From IMG/VR virus record IMGVR_UViG_3300048839_000230, positions 1-23,882 of that record: a DNA stretch of 23,882 bases. The stretch is one strand, 5' to 3'. Below the pieces are notes generated by a model. That model saw only the letters and a list, made by a program, of their open reading frames with translations, searched no databases and was not told where the DNA came from. Below, one piece after another: positions 13,397 to 22,247 of the stretch. Made by a program: the position numbers and the translations under genes. Positions within the stretch are counted from its first letter, which is position 1. Every line of letters starts with the position of its first letter. The DNA comes from a virus.

Positions 13397-15390
13397 CGGC
13401 TTTAGGCGAGGCGTATGTTGTCATACGGGCAACGACTGACAAGCTCGGCAAAGACCTGGCGGGCGCACGCGGCACGATTGACAAGGCGATGACCAGCATT
13501 GGCGGCGGCGTGCGCGGGCTGGGCGCGTTGGCATTGGGCGGAGCCGTTGCGGGCGTGGCTGCGGTGGGCACGGCGGCGGTTGTGGCGGGGGCACGATTGA
13601 TTAACCTTGCCAGTGATGCCGAGGAGATGCAAAGCAAATTCAACGTAGTCTTTGCCAATGTGGGCGGCGAGGTAAGCCAGCAACTAGACGAGTTTGCCTT
13701 ATCTGCCGGGCGCTCAAAATTTGAATTACGGGCAATGGCCTCCACATTTGGCGACACACTGAAGCCAATGGGATTCACCGAAAGCGCAGCGGGTGATTTG
13801 TCCGTCATGCTGTCCGAGCTTGCGGTTGACCTGGGCAGTTTCAACAACATGGAAACCGACGAAGCCTTGCAACGTTTGCAAGGCACGCTCATTGGCTCTC
13901 ATGAAAACGCGCTAGCGTTTGGCGTGATTATCAACGAAAACACACTAGCGGCAGAGATGGCGGCAAATGGGTGGGACGAGCTAACTGGCGCTGAATTAGA
14001 GCAAGCCAAAGTGCAGGCGCGGATTAACCTGCTGCTAAAGGGCACGACTGACGCGCAGGGCGATGCAATCCGCACGGCTGACGGCTGGGCAAACAGCACC
14101 CGTGCATTGACGGCGCGCTTTACCGATTTTGCGACCGAGCTTGGCATGAAACTGTTGCCCATTTTTACCCCCCTACTTGCCTTGATGATGAGTTTGGCGG
14201 AGCAGGCAATGCCCGCCATTACCGCCGCATTTGATTTGGCAATCCCGATCATTGACGGCATTGTTGATTCGGTGTCGCTATTTATCGAAGCGTTGAGCGC
14301 AGGCTATGACCCATTGACAGCATTTGGTCTGGCGTGGGGCACATTAGGCCGGGCGCTAGGACTGAGCAGTGAAACCATTGCCAATGTCCGCAATGGCGTA
14401 ACCGAGCTTGTGACGGCCGTCTCTGAATTCCTCGCGCCAATTATTGCGTGGGTACAGTCGAATATTGAGTTGAATGACGTGTTGATTGCACTAGGGCTGG
14501 CAATCGCCTCGGTGGTTGTGCCTGCTATCCTGTCTATCATCGCCGCCATCGCGCCGATTGTGTTGGCGTTTGTGGCGCTGGTTGGCGTTGTGGCATTGTT
14601 GCGCACGGCATGGGAGCAAAATTGGGGCGGCATACAGGAAAAGACGGCCGCCGTCATTGCTTTTATTGTGCCGCTTGTCAATGATGCAATCGCACGGATA
14701 CAGGCATTTTGGGCGGAGCATGGGCAAGCCATAAGCGACAACACCGGCAAGGTGTGGGATTTCATCGCGCAAATTATCACGGACATTTTTGACGTGATTG
14801 ACAGCCTTGTCAAAACCTTCACCGCATTATTCAAGGGCGATTGGGAGACATTCAACGAAGAAACGCTCAACATCTGGCGCGATTTGTGGGATTTGGTTGT
14901 CAATGTTTTGGAGGGGCTGTGGGATATGCTAAAGCCAGTATTCCAGAGCGTGTGGGACAGCCTGCGGGCATGGTGGGAAGGGATTGATTGGGCACAGTTG
15001 GGGCGCGATATTATCAGCGGCATTGTGGCCGGGATGCAAGCAGCAGGCGGGGCGATTGTCACATTTTTGCAAGGGCTAATGGATAGCGCTATAGACGGGC
15101 TGAAGGCCATGATGGGTATCTCGTCACCGTCCAAAGTGATGGCAGAGTCGATTGGTGCACCAATGGCCGAGGGCGTACTCATGGGCTGGGGCAACATCTT
15201 GTCTGGCACAGCGATGGATAACGCGCTCCAGATGGCGGTGCAGCCAATGGCAATGATGGCAATGGCAGACGATGCCGGGCCAATGCAAAACGTAACGTAC
15301 TCATCTACAACCACCGTCAACACAAGCGCAGACCCTGGGCGAGTGCTGCGGGCAAGCCGTCACCTTGACGCATTGGGGGCCATGCTATGA
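13393..15390 (+). CDS. Tail tape measure protein
   Basis: 665 residues. It opens with LGEAYVVIRATTDKLGKDLAGARGTIDKAM, a standard tape-measure N-terminus, then a Gly/Ala-rich hydrophobic run (about 38-65). Central helices follow (AGRSKFELRAMASTFGDTL, AVDLGSFNNMETDEALQRLQG). A strongly hydrophobic block at about 363-398 probably spans a membrane during DNA ejection. The C-terminus has repeated Trp-rich helices (IWRDLWDLVVNVLEGLWDML) and the common GISSPSKVMAESIGAPMAEG. At about 0.15 nm per residue the tail would be near 100 nm. It starts in a 4-nt overlap with the T frame. No lytic transglycosylase or peptidase domain is seen. Confidence 0.93.
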   Translation: MTALGEAYVVIRATTDKLGKDLAGARGTIDKAMTSIGGGVRGLGALALGGAVAGVAAVGTAAVVAGARLINLASDAEEMQSKFNVVFANVGGEVSQQLDEFALSAGRSKFELRAMASTFGDTLKPMGFTESAAGDLSVMLSELAVDLGSFNNMETDEALQRLQGTLIGSHENALAFGVIINENTLAAEMAANGWDELTGAELEQAKVQARINLLLKGTTDAQGDAIRTADGWANSTRALTARFTDFATELGMKLLPIFTPLLALMMSLAEQAMPAITAAFDLAIPIIDGIVDSVSLFIEALSAGYDPLTAFGLAWGTLGRALGLSSETIANVRNGVTELVTAVSEFLAPIIAWVQSNIELNDVLIALGLAIASVVVPAILSIIAAIAPIVLAFVALVGVVALLRTAWEQNWGGIQEKTAAVIAFIVPLVNDAIARIQAFWAEHGQAISDNTGKVWDFIAQIITDIFDVIDSLVKTFTALFKGDWETFNEETLNIWRDLWDLVVNVLEGLWDMLKPVFQSVWDSLRAWWEGIDWAQLGRDIISGIVAGMQAAGGAIVTFLQGLMDSAIDGLKAMMGISSPSKVMAESIGAPMAEGVLMGWGNILSGTAMDNALQMAVQPMAMMAMADDAGPMQNVTYSSTTTVNTSADPGRVLRASRHLDALGAML

Positions 15391-16328
15391 GTTGCGATTT
15401 GATAGGGTTGACAGCGGTAAGCGCTGGACAAACATACGATCTAAACGATGGGCACAACATCCGCTTGCTAGACTATGACCTTGGGCTGGCTGCGGGGCGA
15501 CGACTGACGCAGCGCTTTCCGGGGCAGTTTGGCGAGAGTGACCTGGGCGGCATTGTGGAGCCGCGCTTTCTGGACATTTTCTGGGCAACATGGGGCGACA
15601 ATAAAGCCGACTTTCGGACCGCTCGTGAGTTGTTTTTTGAGGTATTCCGGCTGCGCCAAACTGAGCCGGTGCAGCTCATTTTTGAGTTTGAGGACGGGCG
15701 CAGACGGGCAACCAACATTAACCTCGACGGGGCGCTGACACACACCGAAGCGGTTGGTAACTTTGAGCGGGTGAGCGGCACATTTCGCGCAGCTGATTGG
15801 CGGCTATATGACCCCACATTGCAGACCGTCACATTTGGTCTTATACCTGATTCCGGCGGCTTGCCCATTCCCTTCACCGTGCCGATACCCATCGGCGGCA
15901 GCGTGTTAAATGTCATCGAGACAATCAACTATGCCGGTGGCAGTCGGTTGGCGGCTGTGGAGTACCCCGTCATTGTCATCAATGGGCCAATCGAAAATCC
16001 CATCATTGAAAACATCACAACCAACGAGCAACTAGAATTCACCGCCAACGGCGGGCTTGTGCTGACAGTTGGTCAGTATGTGACCATTGACCTGTCCGGC
16101 TTTCCCCGCCGTGACGCCAAAACCATCCGCAACCAAGACGGCGACAGCGTGACACAGTACCTGAGTGTGGATAGCGACTTGGCGACGTGGCACCTATCAT
16201 TTGCCGGTGAGCGGCTTTATAATGGCACCTATAGCGACGGCAACAACGAGATACGCATATTGGGCGACAATGTGACGCTCCAATCTAGCGCAGAGATTCG
16301 GTATTACAACCGATATGAGGCGATATAA
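15387..16328 (+). CDS. Distal tail (Dit)-like protein
   Basis: 313 residues directly after the tape measure (ATGA overlap). The N-terminal half follows the siphovirus tail-family (Dit) pattern: DLNDGHNIRLLDYDLG, RFPGQFGESDLGG, then a long FWATWGDNKADFRTARELFFEVFRLR and a strand EPVQLIFEFEDGR. The C-terminal half (about 150-313) is a beta-rich domain with YPVIVINGPIENPIIENITTNEQ and LTVGQYVTIDLS, as in Dit galectin-like domains. The protein forms the hexameric ring between tube and tip and anchors receptor-binding parts. Confidence 0.82.
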   Translation: MSCDLIGLTAVSAGQTYDLNDGHNIRLLDYDLGLAAGRRLTQRFPGQFGESDLGGIVEPRFLDIFWATWGDNKADFRTARELFFEVFRLRQTEPVQLIFEFEDGRRRATNINLDGALTHTEAVGNFERVSGTFRAADWRLYDPTLQTVTFGLIPDSGGLPIPFTVPIPIGGSVLNVIETINYAGGSRLAAVEYPVIVINGPIENPIIENITTNEQLEFTANGGLVLTVGQYVTIDLSGFPRRDAKTIRNQDGDSVTQYLSVDSDLATWHLSFAGERLYNGTYSDGNNEIRILGDNVTLQSSAEIRYYNRYEAI

Positions 16329-16330
16329 TC

Positions 16331-17107
16331 ATGACGCAAAAATCACAATTTTGGTACACAGATGGATTCACCGGCGCGATTGGCGACGGCAGCGCACCGT
16401 ACACGCAGGAGGAATTCCGCGCCTACAACGGGGCGCTGTTGGGTGAGGGTGTGGTGGCGGGCGCTGATGATGAATTGGAAGTCAAAGGCGCGGCGTCACC
16501 GTTGACCGTCGAGGCGGGGCGGGCGCAAGTTAACGGATTCCACTATTGGAATGACGCGCAGGTATCCTTGGCAGTGACTACACCATCAATCGGCACAACC
16601 GGCGGGCGGGTGGTGTTGCGGGCGGACTTTACCGCCGCAACGGTGCGGGCGGCAATCATCACAAGCGCCGACGGCACGGCGGCTTACCCGGCGCTCACCC
16701 AAAGCGTGGGCGTGACATGGGAGATAAGTCTGGCAGGCTTCACAATTACAACCGGCGGCGTGATTACGCTGGAAGATGAGCGCGAGTTTGCCACCACAGC
16801 TTTGGCTGGGATTAAACTGGCAGGGCGACAAGGTGGCGACCCTGACGACTGGCTGATTGAAGGCACAACCGATTATGCCATTCCGGGCAATGTCATTATG
16901 CAAGTGGGGGCGATTGAGCAAGCGGCTGCTGCCAATGTGACCGTCACCTTTCCGGTGGAATTTATGAATACCCCGGCGGTATTCTTTCGGCACGTGGGCG
17001 CGGCTACGGTAAGTTTGGGCGCGGTGAATGGGGCGCAACTGCAATTTTTAGCATCAGGTGGAAATGTGGACTATGTGCAATGGATGGCGATAGGCATACG
17101 GCTATAA
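16331..17107 (+). CDS. Tail-tip / fibre protein, beta-rich
   Basis: 258 residues, two bases after the Dit-like gene. It starts with WYTDGFTGAIGDGSAPYTQEEFRAYN, followed by LEVKGAASPLTVEAGRAQVNGFHYW and a strand series (GGRVVLRADFTAATVRAAIIT), an arrangement common in N-terminal parts of tail-tip proteins of environmental siphoviruses. The C-terminus (VTVTFPVEFMNTPAVFFRHVG..., YVQWMAIG) resembles the H-type beta-sandwich of fibre tips. No enzymatic motif is seen. Likely a structural or receptor-binding component; the exact family is not named from sequence alone. Confidence 0.65.
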   Translation: MTQKSQFWYTDGFTGAIGDGSAPYTQEEFRAYNGALLGEGVVAGADDELEVKGAASPLTVEAGRAQVNGFHYWNDAQVSLAVTTPSIGTTGGRVVLRADFTAATVRAAIITSADGTAAYPALTQSVGVTWEISLAGFTITTGGVITLEDEREFATTALAGIKLAGRQGGDPDDWLIEGTTDYAIPGNVIMQVGAIEQAAAANVTVTFPVEFMNTPAVFFRHVGAATVSLGAVNGAQLQFLASGGNVDYVQWMAIGIRL

Positions 17108-17108
17108 G

Positions 17109-17336
17109 ATGATTGTCAGCAGGCGGACGTTTTTGCAAGGCATGGGCATTACCGGGGCGGCGCTATTTGCTAACCGCGCCGGTTTTGGCGTGCTTGTCAA
17201 TGCGTATCAAGTGCGCAGCAATAGCAGCGGGCGATTGATTACCATGCCGTTTGCCATTGCCGGGCGCGATACGCAGCCGGGCGCAAGCCAACCGCACCGG
17301 CTGTACGTGCCATTTGTGGGGGCGGGCCATGAGTGA
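17109..17336 (+). CDS. Small protein with Tat-type signal peptide
   Basis: 75 residues. The N-terminus VSRRTFLQ (residues 3-10) matches the twin-arginine S-R-R-x-F-L-x motif, followed by a hydrophobic span (GMGITGAALFANRAGFGVLV) and a mostly polar mature part (VRSNSSGRLITMPFAIAGRD...PHRLYVPFVGAGHE). No clear A-x-A cleavage site, so it might stay membrane-anchored or be uncleaved. It begins one base after the previous stop and overlaps the next gene by 8 nt (ATGAGTGA), so it is embedded in the tail operon. A folded, exported product is an unusual prediction for a phage tail locus. Function unknown. Confidence 0.6.
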   Translation: MIVSRRTFLQGMGITGAALFANRAGFGVLVNAYQVRSNSSGRLITMPFAIAGRDTQPGASQPHRLYVPFVGAGHE

Positions 17337-18507
17337 CACCGGGTGGGAATTACACTTGCGACATTACGACCGCGCCGGTACGCTGAAGAACGGCGTCATT
17401 TTCCCATTGACCGCACGCTATACCAACAGCCTCGACGCTGACGAGCCGCTGGTATTTACCCTCAACAGCGTGACCTATGCAGAGTATGCTGAGATTGTGG
17501 AGTATGACATTGTCGAAGTCATGGTGCGCAATCTATTTTTAGGCATCCAAACGGCGGATGGCGGATTCGTGCGGGATTTTGTGGGCATTGTGCGGGGGGA
17601 TGCACAGATGGAAACGACAGCCGACGGCATCACGCTCATGACATGGATTGCACCGGAGCAAAAGCATATCCTGTCATGGCGTAAGGTGCTATGGCCTGCG
17701 GGTGTGGCAGACCGCTCCACATTCACGGCTATACCGGCAGAAACGGCCGTTAAAAATCTGATTGCCTACAATTGCACAACAGCGGCAACTACTGCCAACG
17801 GACGTTGGCGGGCTGGTGATTTGGCGGCGGGCATGGGCATTACACTGGACATCGAAGCCGATAGCGCAGACGGTGACGCGGTGTCGCTATCGTTTGCCGG
17901 GGGTAGTTTGCTGGCGTCGTTGGCGCGGGTGTGCGAGTTGGGTGGCGATTACTACCACATCGAATGGCAGGGTGGTAGCTACGGCGGGGCGCATGAGTGG
18001 AGCGTGGTATGGGGGCGCGGTGACGACAAAAGCAGCGGGGGCGACCGGGTGCTGTTTAGCACATCCAACGGCACGCTACGGCAACCGCGCCGGGCGCACC
18101 AATACGCAACTGGCACAACGGCGGTGAGCGCTGGGCAGGGCGAGGGGACGGCACGGGCGGTGTTATTGGTTGACGGTGTGGACTATGCCGCTGACAATGA
18201 CATCGAGCTATTTGTGGACGCCAGAAACGCGGCGACGGCGGCACAGCGCGAAGGGCAAGCCGAGAGCCGATTGAACGAGACACGCCAACAAACTGCTTTC
18301 GGCTTCTCCATCCTGCAAACGAGCGACACCTTCTATTCGCCAATTGACGTAACCGGGCGGCGTACCTACCGCGTAGGTGACCGGGTGCTGAGTGATTACG
18401 GCGCAAACGACATCCTGCGCATACGGCGGGCTGTGGTGACATGGGCAGATGGCAACGGCGATTTGCTACAAGTGCAACTGGAAACCGAACTATGGGCAAC
18501 GATTTAG
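17329..18507 (+). CDS. Tail hub protein (Gp37-like / Tal N-terminal type)
   Basis: 392 residues from ATG 17329; an upstream in-frame start at 17251 would overlap the Tat-signal gene almost entirely and lacks support. It starts WELHLRHYDRAGTLKNGVIF and has the strand pattern of siphovirus Gp37-like tail hub proteins: LVFTLNSVTYAEYAEIVEYDIVEVMV, FVGIVRGDAQMETTADGITLM, a central AVKNLIAYNCT, YYHIEWQGG, and a C-terminal GRRTYRVGDRVLSDYGANDILRIRRA. This fits the trimeric hub that caps the tube end beneath the Dit ring. It overlaps the next gene by 16 nt. Confidence 0.75.
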   Translation: MSDTGWELHLRHYDRAGTLKNGVIFPLTARYTNSLDADEPLVFTLNSVTYAEYAEIVEYDIVEVMVRNLFLGIQTADGGFVRDFVGIVRGDAQMETTADGITLMTWIAPEQKHILSWRKVLWPAGVADRSTFTAIPAETAVKNLIAYNCTTAATTANGRWRAGDLAAGMGITLDIEADSADGDAVSLSFAGGSLLASLARVCELGGDYYHIEWQGGSYGGAHEWSVVWGRGDDKSSGGDRVLFSTSNGTLRQPRRAHQYATGTTAVSAGQGEGTARAVLLVDGVDYAADNDIELFVDARNAATAAQREGQAESRLNETRQQTAFGFSILQTSDTFYSPIDVTGRRTYRVGDRVLSDYGANDILRIRRAVVTWADGNGDLLQVQLETELWATI

Positions 18508-19778
18508 ATTTACTATTGGGCGAGATGACCGCCAACATTTTGAGCCTTTCCCGGCGGGTGGATGAACTGGAACGGCAGGAGGCCAGCAGCAATATGCAAA
18601 TTTCCGGCGCAGGTGGACTTAATGCAACCGTGTTTCCATTTGGGGAATTTAATTCTGAGCCTCGATTAGACGACATTTCGGTGCAGTTTCAATACCCTTA
18701 CTACAACACGGATTTTGACCTAAAGCCCGCCGTCATTGTGGGCGCGGCAACGGCCGTTGTAGCCGATGGGTATTTGGAATTGACTAGCACAGGGACAGAT
18801 AGCGTTATTGTGGAGAGCAAGCACGCTATTCGATACATGCCGGGGCATAGCGGATATGGGCAATTTACAGCGTCATTTAGCGGCGCGGGAAGCGGCTACG
18901 CCGGGGTGCTAGTTGCTGATACCGATGGCTTTTACATTAAGTTGGTTGGCGGCGTGCCCCATCTGGGCTATGCCAAAGACGGCACGGAAACCAATGAGGC
19001 AGCAACCGGGCGCTACTTTCCCGGCGGCGAGATTGACATCACGACTATTGATTGGAGCAAGATCAACATATTCCGCATTATGTTTGGTTATTTGGGGGTA
19101 GCCAACCCAGCGTATCAAATTAAGTTGGGCGGGCGTTGGCAATTGCTTGGCACGCTGACAACTGAAGGCGTGCGGGAAGATACGCATATTAGCAACCCGG
19201 TGCTACCAATTACCGTCAAGGCCGAGGGTGCTATGCGCATCCGCACCGCGTCATGGAACGGCGGGCATGTTGGTATTTTGGATTCTGAAAACGGACGGCC
19301 GTTTGAGGCGTCATTGTCGCGTACCTTGTCAGGTACGAACTTGGCAACCTTTGGCACATTTCGATGCCGCTCGACTTACCAAACAGTCGCCAACCGCGTA
19401 CCAGCACGGCTTACGCGCTATCATTTCTTTATCGAGCCACCGGCAAGCGGGACGGGCGTAGTAGAGTTTCGCATTCGTAAAAATGCGACGTTGGCGGGCG
19501 TGCCGTCATGGACGAACATTGACACCAATAACTCGATTATTGAATACGATACAACCGGCACATACAGCAGCGGCGGGCGGGGCATCTTTACCGAGTACCT
19601 TGTCTACTCATCTGCACCGGGCGGGGGCGCGAAAACAGCGGGCGAGATTTCAGCCGAGGCTGGCTCATACGGGCTTTACCTGCTGCCGGGGGAGACAGCC
19701 ACCATCACGGCGCAAAATGTACAAGGCACAACTAATGTAGTGTGCCGGGTGGTATTTAATTGGCGTGAGCTATTTTAG
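18492..19778 (+). CDS. Tail fibre / receptor-binding protein with lectin-like domain
   Basis: 428 residues from ATG 18492, inside the hub gene end. A short coiled coil (NDLDLLLGEMTANILSLSRRVDELERQE) probably trimerises it. The middle, about residues 110-280, has IRYMPGHSGYGQFTASFSGAG, DGFYIKLVGGVPHLG and DWSKINIFRIMFGYLGVANPAYQI, a beta-sandwich pattern seen in phage virion surface proteins of the concanavalin-like type. The C-terminal part (about 310-428) is a second beta domain (YHFFIEPPASGTGVVEFRIRKN, LYLLPGETATITAQNV). Likely adsorption protein; the ligand is unknown. Confidence 0.7.
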   Translation: MGNDLDLLLGEMTANILSLSRRVDELERQEASSNMQISGAGGLNATVFPFGEFNSEPRLDDISVQFQYPYYNTDFDLKPAVIVGAATAVVADGYLELTSTGTDSVIVESKHAIRYMPGHSGYGQFTASFSGAGSGYAGVLVADTDGFYIKLVGGVPHLGYAKDGTETNEAATGRYFPGGEIDITTIDWSKINIFRIMFGYLGVANPAYQIKLGGRWQLLGTLTTEGVREDTHISNPVLPITVKAEGAMRIRTASWNGGHVGILDSENGRPFEASLSRTLSGTNLATFGTFRCRSTYQTVANRVPARLTRYHFFIEPPASGTGVVEFRIRKNATLAGVPSWTNIDTNNSIIEYDTTGTYSSGGRGIFTEYLVYSSAPGGGAKTAGEISAEAGSYGLYLLPGETATITAQNVQGTTNVVCRVVFNWRELF

Positions 19779-19787
19779 GAGGCGACT

Positions 19788-21401
19788 ATGCCAGACAGAG
19801 CGATAACAGGCACATTATACCGGCACAGCGGCGCGGAGTGGGATAACGCCAAATTGACATGGACGCTGCTAACCGACACGGCAACCCGACCGGGCGAGGC
19901 GTTGCCGGTGTGGAGCCGTGTCATTCGCACCGACGCAGATGGCGCAATTCCGGCGGGCTTTACGCTGGAAGTGCCCGATACCGGCGCTTGGCTATACCGG
20001 CTAAAAATTGAAAGTAACACAGCGCTAGACTTTTATCTGGAAGATGGCGCGGCGTTGATGATTGACGAGATTGTGACGCTTGCCGGGCAAGCTGGAAGTG
20101 AGGCCGGTACGCCTGCGGGTGAATTTCTACTAGACATTTATGACGGCGCACAAGACGCCGATGCCGGGCAAGTTTTGACGGCTGACGGGGCGGGAAGTGC
20201 GTCATGGGAGGACGCGGCTGCTGGCGGCATCCCGCTCATCTCCCCTGCGGTAGCGGGCAACCTTGTTGTGCAATCGGCGGGCGGGGAGTTGGAGGATGGC
20301 GGCATCTCCGTGGGGACGGCGACGACGGGCGCAGCTTTTGGAGATTCCTCTGTAACCACAACCGGGGGGGCGATGGGAAGCGGAGCGGCTACGGAATCTG
20401 GGGGGGCAATTGGGGCGGCGGCGGAATCGGTGACGGGCGGCGCGGTTGGGGCGGATGCTATAACAACAACGGGCGGAGCGGTTGGAACGTCTGCGAATGC
20501 CACAACGGGTGGAGCGGTTGGGACAGGTGCAAGAGCAACGAGCGGGTTTTCTGGCGGATCTGGAGCGGTCGGCACAGCAGATAATATCCAACTCGGCACG
20601 GGCGAAAATAACACCGCCAGCACCTTGCAGGTGTATGGTAATCAACTACTCGACGCAAGCGGCAATATACCGGCGGGGCGGATGACCGCCAATCTGGGTA
20701 CGGCGGCGGTATTGGACGCAGGCACAACCGGCGCGGATTTGGTGGAGGCGGAGACGGTTGACGATGCGCGGGATGTGTTGGGGCTGGCGGCGCTGGATTT
20801 GCCGGGATATTACTCCGATCATCGCCAATTTGTGTATAGCGCCGCAGATGTGGTAAGCGGCGGCAATGTGACGCGCGGCGCGTCTAATGTGGTGCTATTG
20901 CAATCTACCGCAACCGCAGGGGGGCGGGTGCGGGCATACGTAAACAGTACCGGGTTGTTATTAAATGAGACGGGGCGATTTGTCAGTTGGGATAAGCGAA
21001 TTACTTTTGGGGTGACAGTGCAGCGGTTGACGACATCGGCAACCGGATATTGTAACGTATTTTTCGGCCGTGAATCATCCGAGGCGTTTGGCTCGTTTGC
21101 TGGTAATTTTGTGGGTTTCGGGACACTAAACGGCCGGATTGTGGCATTGTACGCAGCGCGGGCGAGTGCGCTGACAACAATCGCGGTGTCCTCGGCATTG
21201 ATTACATCTTCGCCCCGCGCAACCATCCATATTGCTTCCGATAATGGCACGGTGAATTGGTATTTTAATGGGGTACTTTTGGGCAGTACAGCCGCCGGGC
21301 CAAATTTGACAGAGGCAGCCGGAACCATATCAATGGACATTAGCAACGGGGGCACGGCCACCAATGAATATTGGGTTTTGAGCAGTTGGAGCCAGGGATA
21401 A
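19788..21401 (+). CDS. Tail fibre with dodecapeptide repeats and C-terminal lectin-like domain
   Basis: 537 residues. GGAGG precedes ATG 19788. Residues 1-95 form a beta-sandwich-like head (ALPVWSRVIRTDADGAIPAGF, WLYRLKIESNTALDFYLEDG). Residues 179-250 carry six 12-residue repeats with consensus TTGGAVGxxAxx, comparable to YadA-type head repeats that form trimeric left-handed beta-rolls. A segment IQLGTGENNTASTLQVYG follows, familiar from fibre proteins of Firmicutes phages. The C-terminal ~180 residues look LamG/concanavalin-like (KRITFGVTVQRL, VNWYFNGVLLGS). A trimeric receptor-binding fibre is the best reading. Confidence 0.78.
   Translation: MPDRAITGTLYRHSGAEWDNAKLTWTLLTDTATRPGEALPVWSRVIRTDADGAIPAGFTLEVPDTGAWLYRLKIESNTALDFYLEDGAALMIDEIVTLAGQAGSEAGTPAGEFLLDIYDGAQDADAGQVLTADGAGSASWEDAAAGGIPLISPAVAGNLVVQSAGGELEDGGISVGTATTGAAFGDSSVTTTGGAMGSGAATESGGAIGAAAESVTGGAVGADAITTTGGAVGTSANATTGGAVGTGARATSGFSGGSGAVGTADNIQLGTGENNTASTLQVYGNQLLDASGNIPAGRMTANLGTAAVLDAGTTGADLVEAETVDDARDVLGLAALDLPGYYSDHRQFVYSAADVVSGGNVTRGASNVVLLQSTATAGGRVRAYVNSTGLLLNETGRFVSWDKRITFGVTVQRLTTSATGYCNVFFGRESSEAFGSFAGNFVGFGTLNGRIVALYAARASALTTIAVSSALITSSPRATIHIASDNGTVNWYFNGVLLGSTAAGPNLTEAAGTISMDISNGGTATNEYWVLSSWSQG
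20322..20537 (+). repeat. Six 36-nt in-frame repeats in the fibre gene
   Basis: Six tandem 36-nt units encode TTGAAFGDSSVT, TTGGAMGSGAAT, ESGGAIGAAAES, VTGGAVGADAIT, TTGGAVGTSANA and TTGGAVGTGARA. Protein similarity is high, while DNA similarity is moderate (GGCGGAGCGGTTGG-like core), with the last two or three units most alike. G-runs of up to eight occur in units 2 and 3 (about 20366-20373 and 20401-20407). Confidence 0.8.
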
Positions 21402-21413
21402 GGAGGCAACTAT

Positions 21414-21752
21414 ATGGATGATCAACAAATGGCCCTAGTCAAACGATACGCAGATGCAGAGCGAGAAACGCGGGCGGCAATGGGGCGGGTTTATAATGCG
21501 ATAGTGAAGGCGTTGGCGCTGGAGGCTGTTATGGGGCAACGGGTAAGCGGCGGCGACCTGGCAGACATGGCTGATTACCATGCAGCCAACCTTGCCAAAC
21601 TGGGCGGGGCGGATGTGTCTATTCGGCAATTGGCGGGCGGGCTTGTGGCCACAATCGAAGCGGTGCAATTGGCGGGGCTGGCACAGGGCATCAATATTTT
21701 CCCCGGCGTCAATGTGACGTTACCGGCGGAGGGGGGCGACGATGAACGCTAA
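21414..21752 (+). CDS. Small helical protein of unknown function
   Basis: 112 residues. AAGGAGG precedes the ATG at 21414. The chain is mostly alpha-helical and Ala-rich (AERETRAAMGRVYNAIVKALALEAVMG, DLADMADYHAANLAKLGG, SIRQLAGGLVATIEAVQLAGLAQG), ending in FPGVNVTLPAEGGDDER. No membrane helix stands out. It lies between fibre and holin-like genes, overlapping the latter by 11 nt. It may be a fibre-assembly chaperone or a lysis regulator; the family is not recognised. Confidence 0.65.
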   Translation: MDDQQMALVKRYADAERETRAAMGRVYNAIVKALALEAVMGQRVSGGDLADMADYHAANLAKLGGADVSIRQLAGGLVATIEAVQLAGLAQGINIFPGVNVTLPAEGGDDER

Positions 21753-21972
21753 AGAAAAAATCAAAAATGAGCCGGTCATGACGGCGGCCGGTGGCACATC
21801 GGCAACGGTGTTGGCGGTGTTTGCGCTGCTGAGTGCGTTTGGCGTCAACGTAGCGCCGGAGGTACAGGCGGCGGTGATTACATTGGCGGCGGTGATTTTG
21901 CCTCCGCTTTACGGTTGGCTTGCGCGGCAACGGGTAACGCCGGTGCGAAAATTGGAGCAGCATACCGAGTGA
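21742..21972 (+). CDS. Two-span holin-like membrane protein
   Basis: 76 residues. A short charged N-terminus (MNAKEKIKNEP) leads into two hydrophobic spans, about residues 15-36 (GGTSATVLAVFALLSAFGV) and 41-61 (VQAAVITLAAVILPPLYGWL), with a turn between them, and a basic C-terminus (RQRVTPVRKLEQHTE). This is the size and topology of class II holins. Its position at the end of the tail operon, shortly before an endolysin candidate, supports the role. Evidence is topology and context only. Confidence 0.65.
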   Translation: MNAKEKIKNEPVMTAAGGTSATVLAVFALLSAFGVNVAPEVQAAVITLAAVILPPLYGWLARQRVTPVRKLEQHTE

Positions 21973-22247
21973 CGCGAGAGATGATCCAATTCTTAACGCT
22001 GGCTGTAACGCTGGTGAATATGGGCATTCTCGTCATCATGGCACGTCAACGGGTATTGGCATGGCGCTATGCAGTGCTGCCCATGATGCTATTGGCACAG
22101 CTATGCGCTTTTTACGTGTACGTGATGATTGTCAGCCGCCCCCCGTCCGAAACCACTACCACATGGAGCGCAATTTTACGCCTGCAAACGCTATCGGCGC
22201 TGACCATCGTCTTGCTCGCCTATTGGAGAACGCACCGCCATGGATAA
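21969..22247 (+). CDS. Three-span small membrane protein
   Basis: 92 residues from GTG 21969, which overlaps the holin-like stop by 4 nt (GTGA); an ATG at 21981 is the alternative start. Three hydrophobic spans are visible: IQFLTLAVTLVNMGILVIMA, YAVLPMMLLAQLCAFYVYVMIV and SAILRLQTLSALTIVLLAYW, with a Thr/Pro-rich loop between spans 2 and 3. The three-span form resembles class I holins or antiholins. Together with the gene before it, it may form a holin-antiholin pair. Confidence 0.6.
   Translation: MTREMIQFLTLAVTLVNMGILVIMARQRVLAWRYAVLPMMLLAQLCAFYVYVMIVSRPPSETTTTWSAILRLQTLSALTIVLLAYWRTHRHG

Noticed and set aside
14304-15323. 339-codon open frame on the minus strand
   Set aside because: Opposite the tape measure gene; Ser/Ala/Ile-rich shadow with no ribosome site.
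17251-17328. 26-codon extension of the tail hub protein
   Set aside because: Overlaps the Tat-signal gene and lacks a ribosome site; ATG 17329 sits in an 8-nt overlap typical of this operon.
20322-20537. CRISPR array or DNA-level tandem repeat
   Set aside because: Units are 36 nt but in-frame, diverged in DNA, without spacers; protein repeats explain them.
20138-20623. Minus-strand 161-codon Pro/Ala-rich frame opposite the fibre repeats
   Set aside because: Pro-rich low-complexity mirror of the Gly-rich repeats; no start signal.
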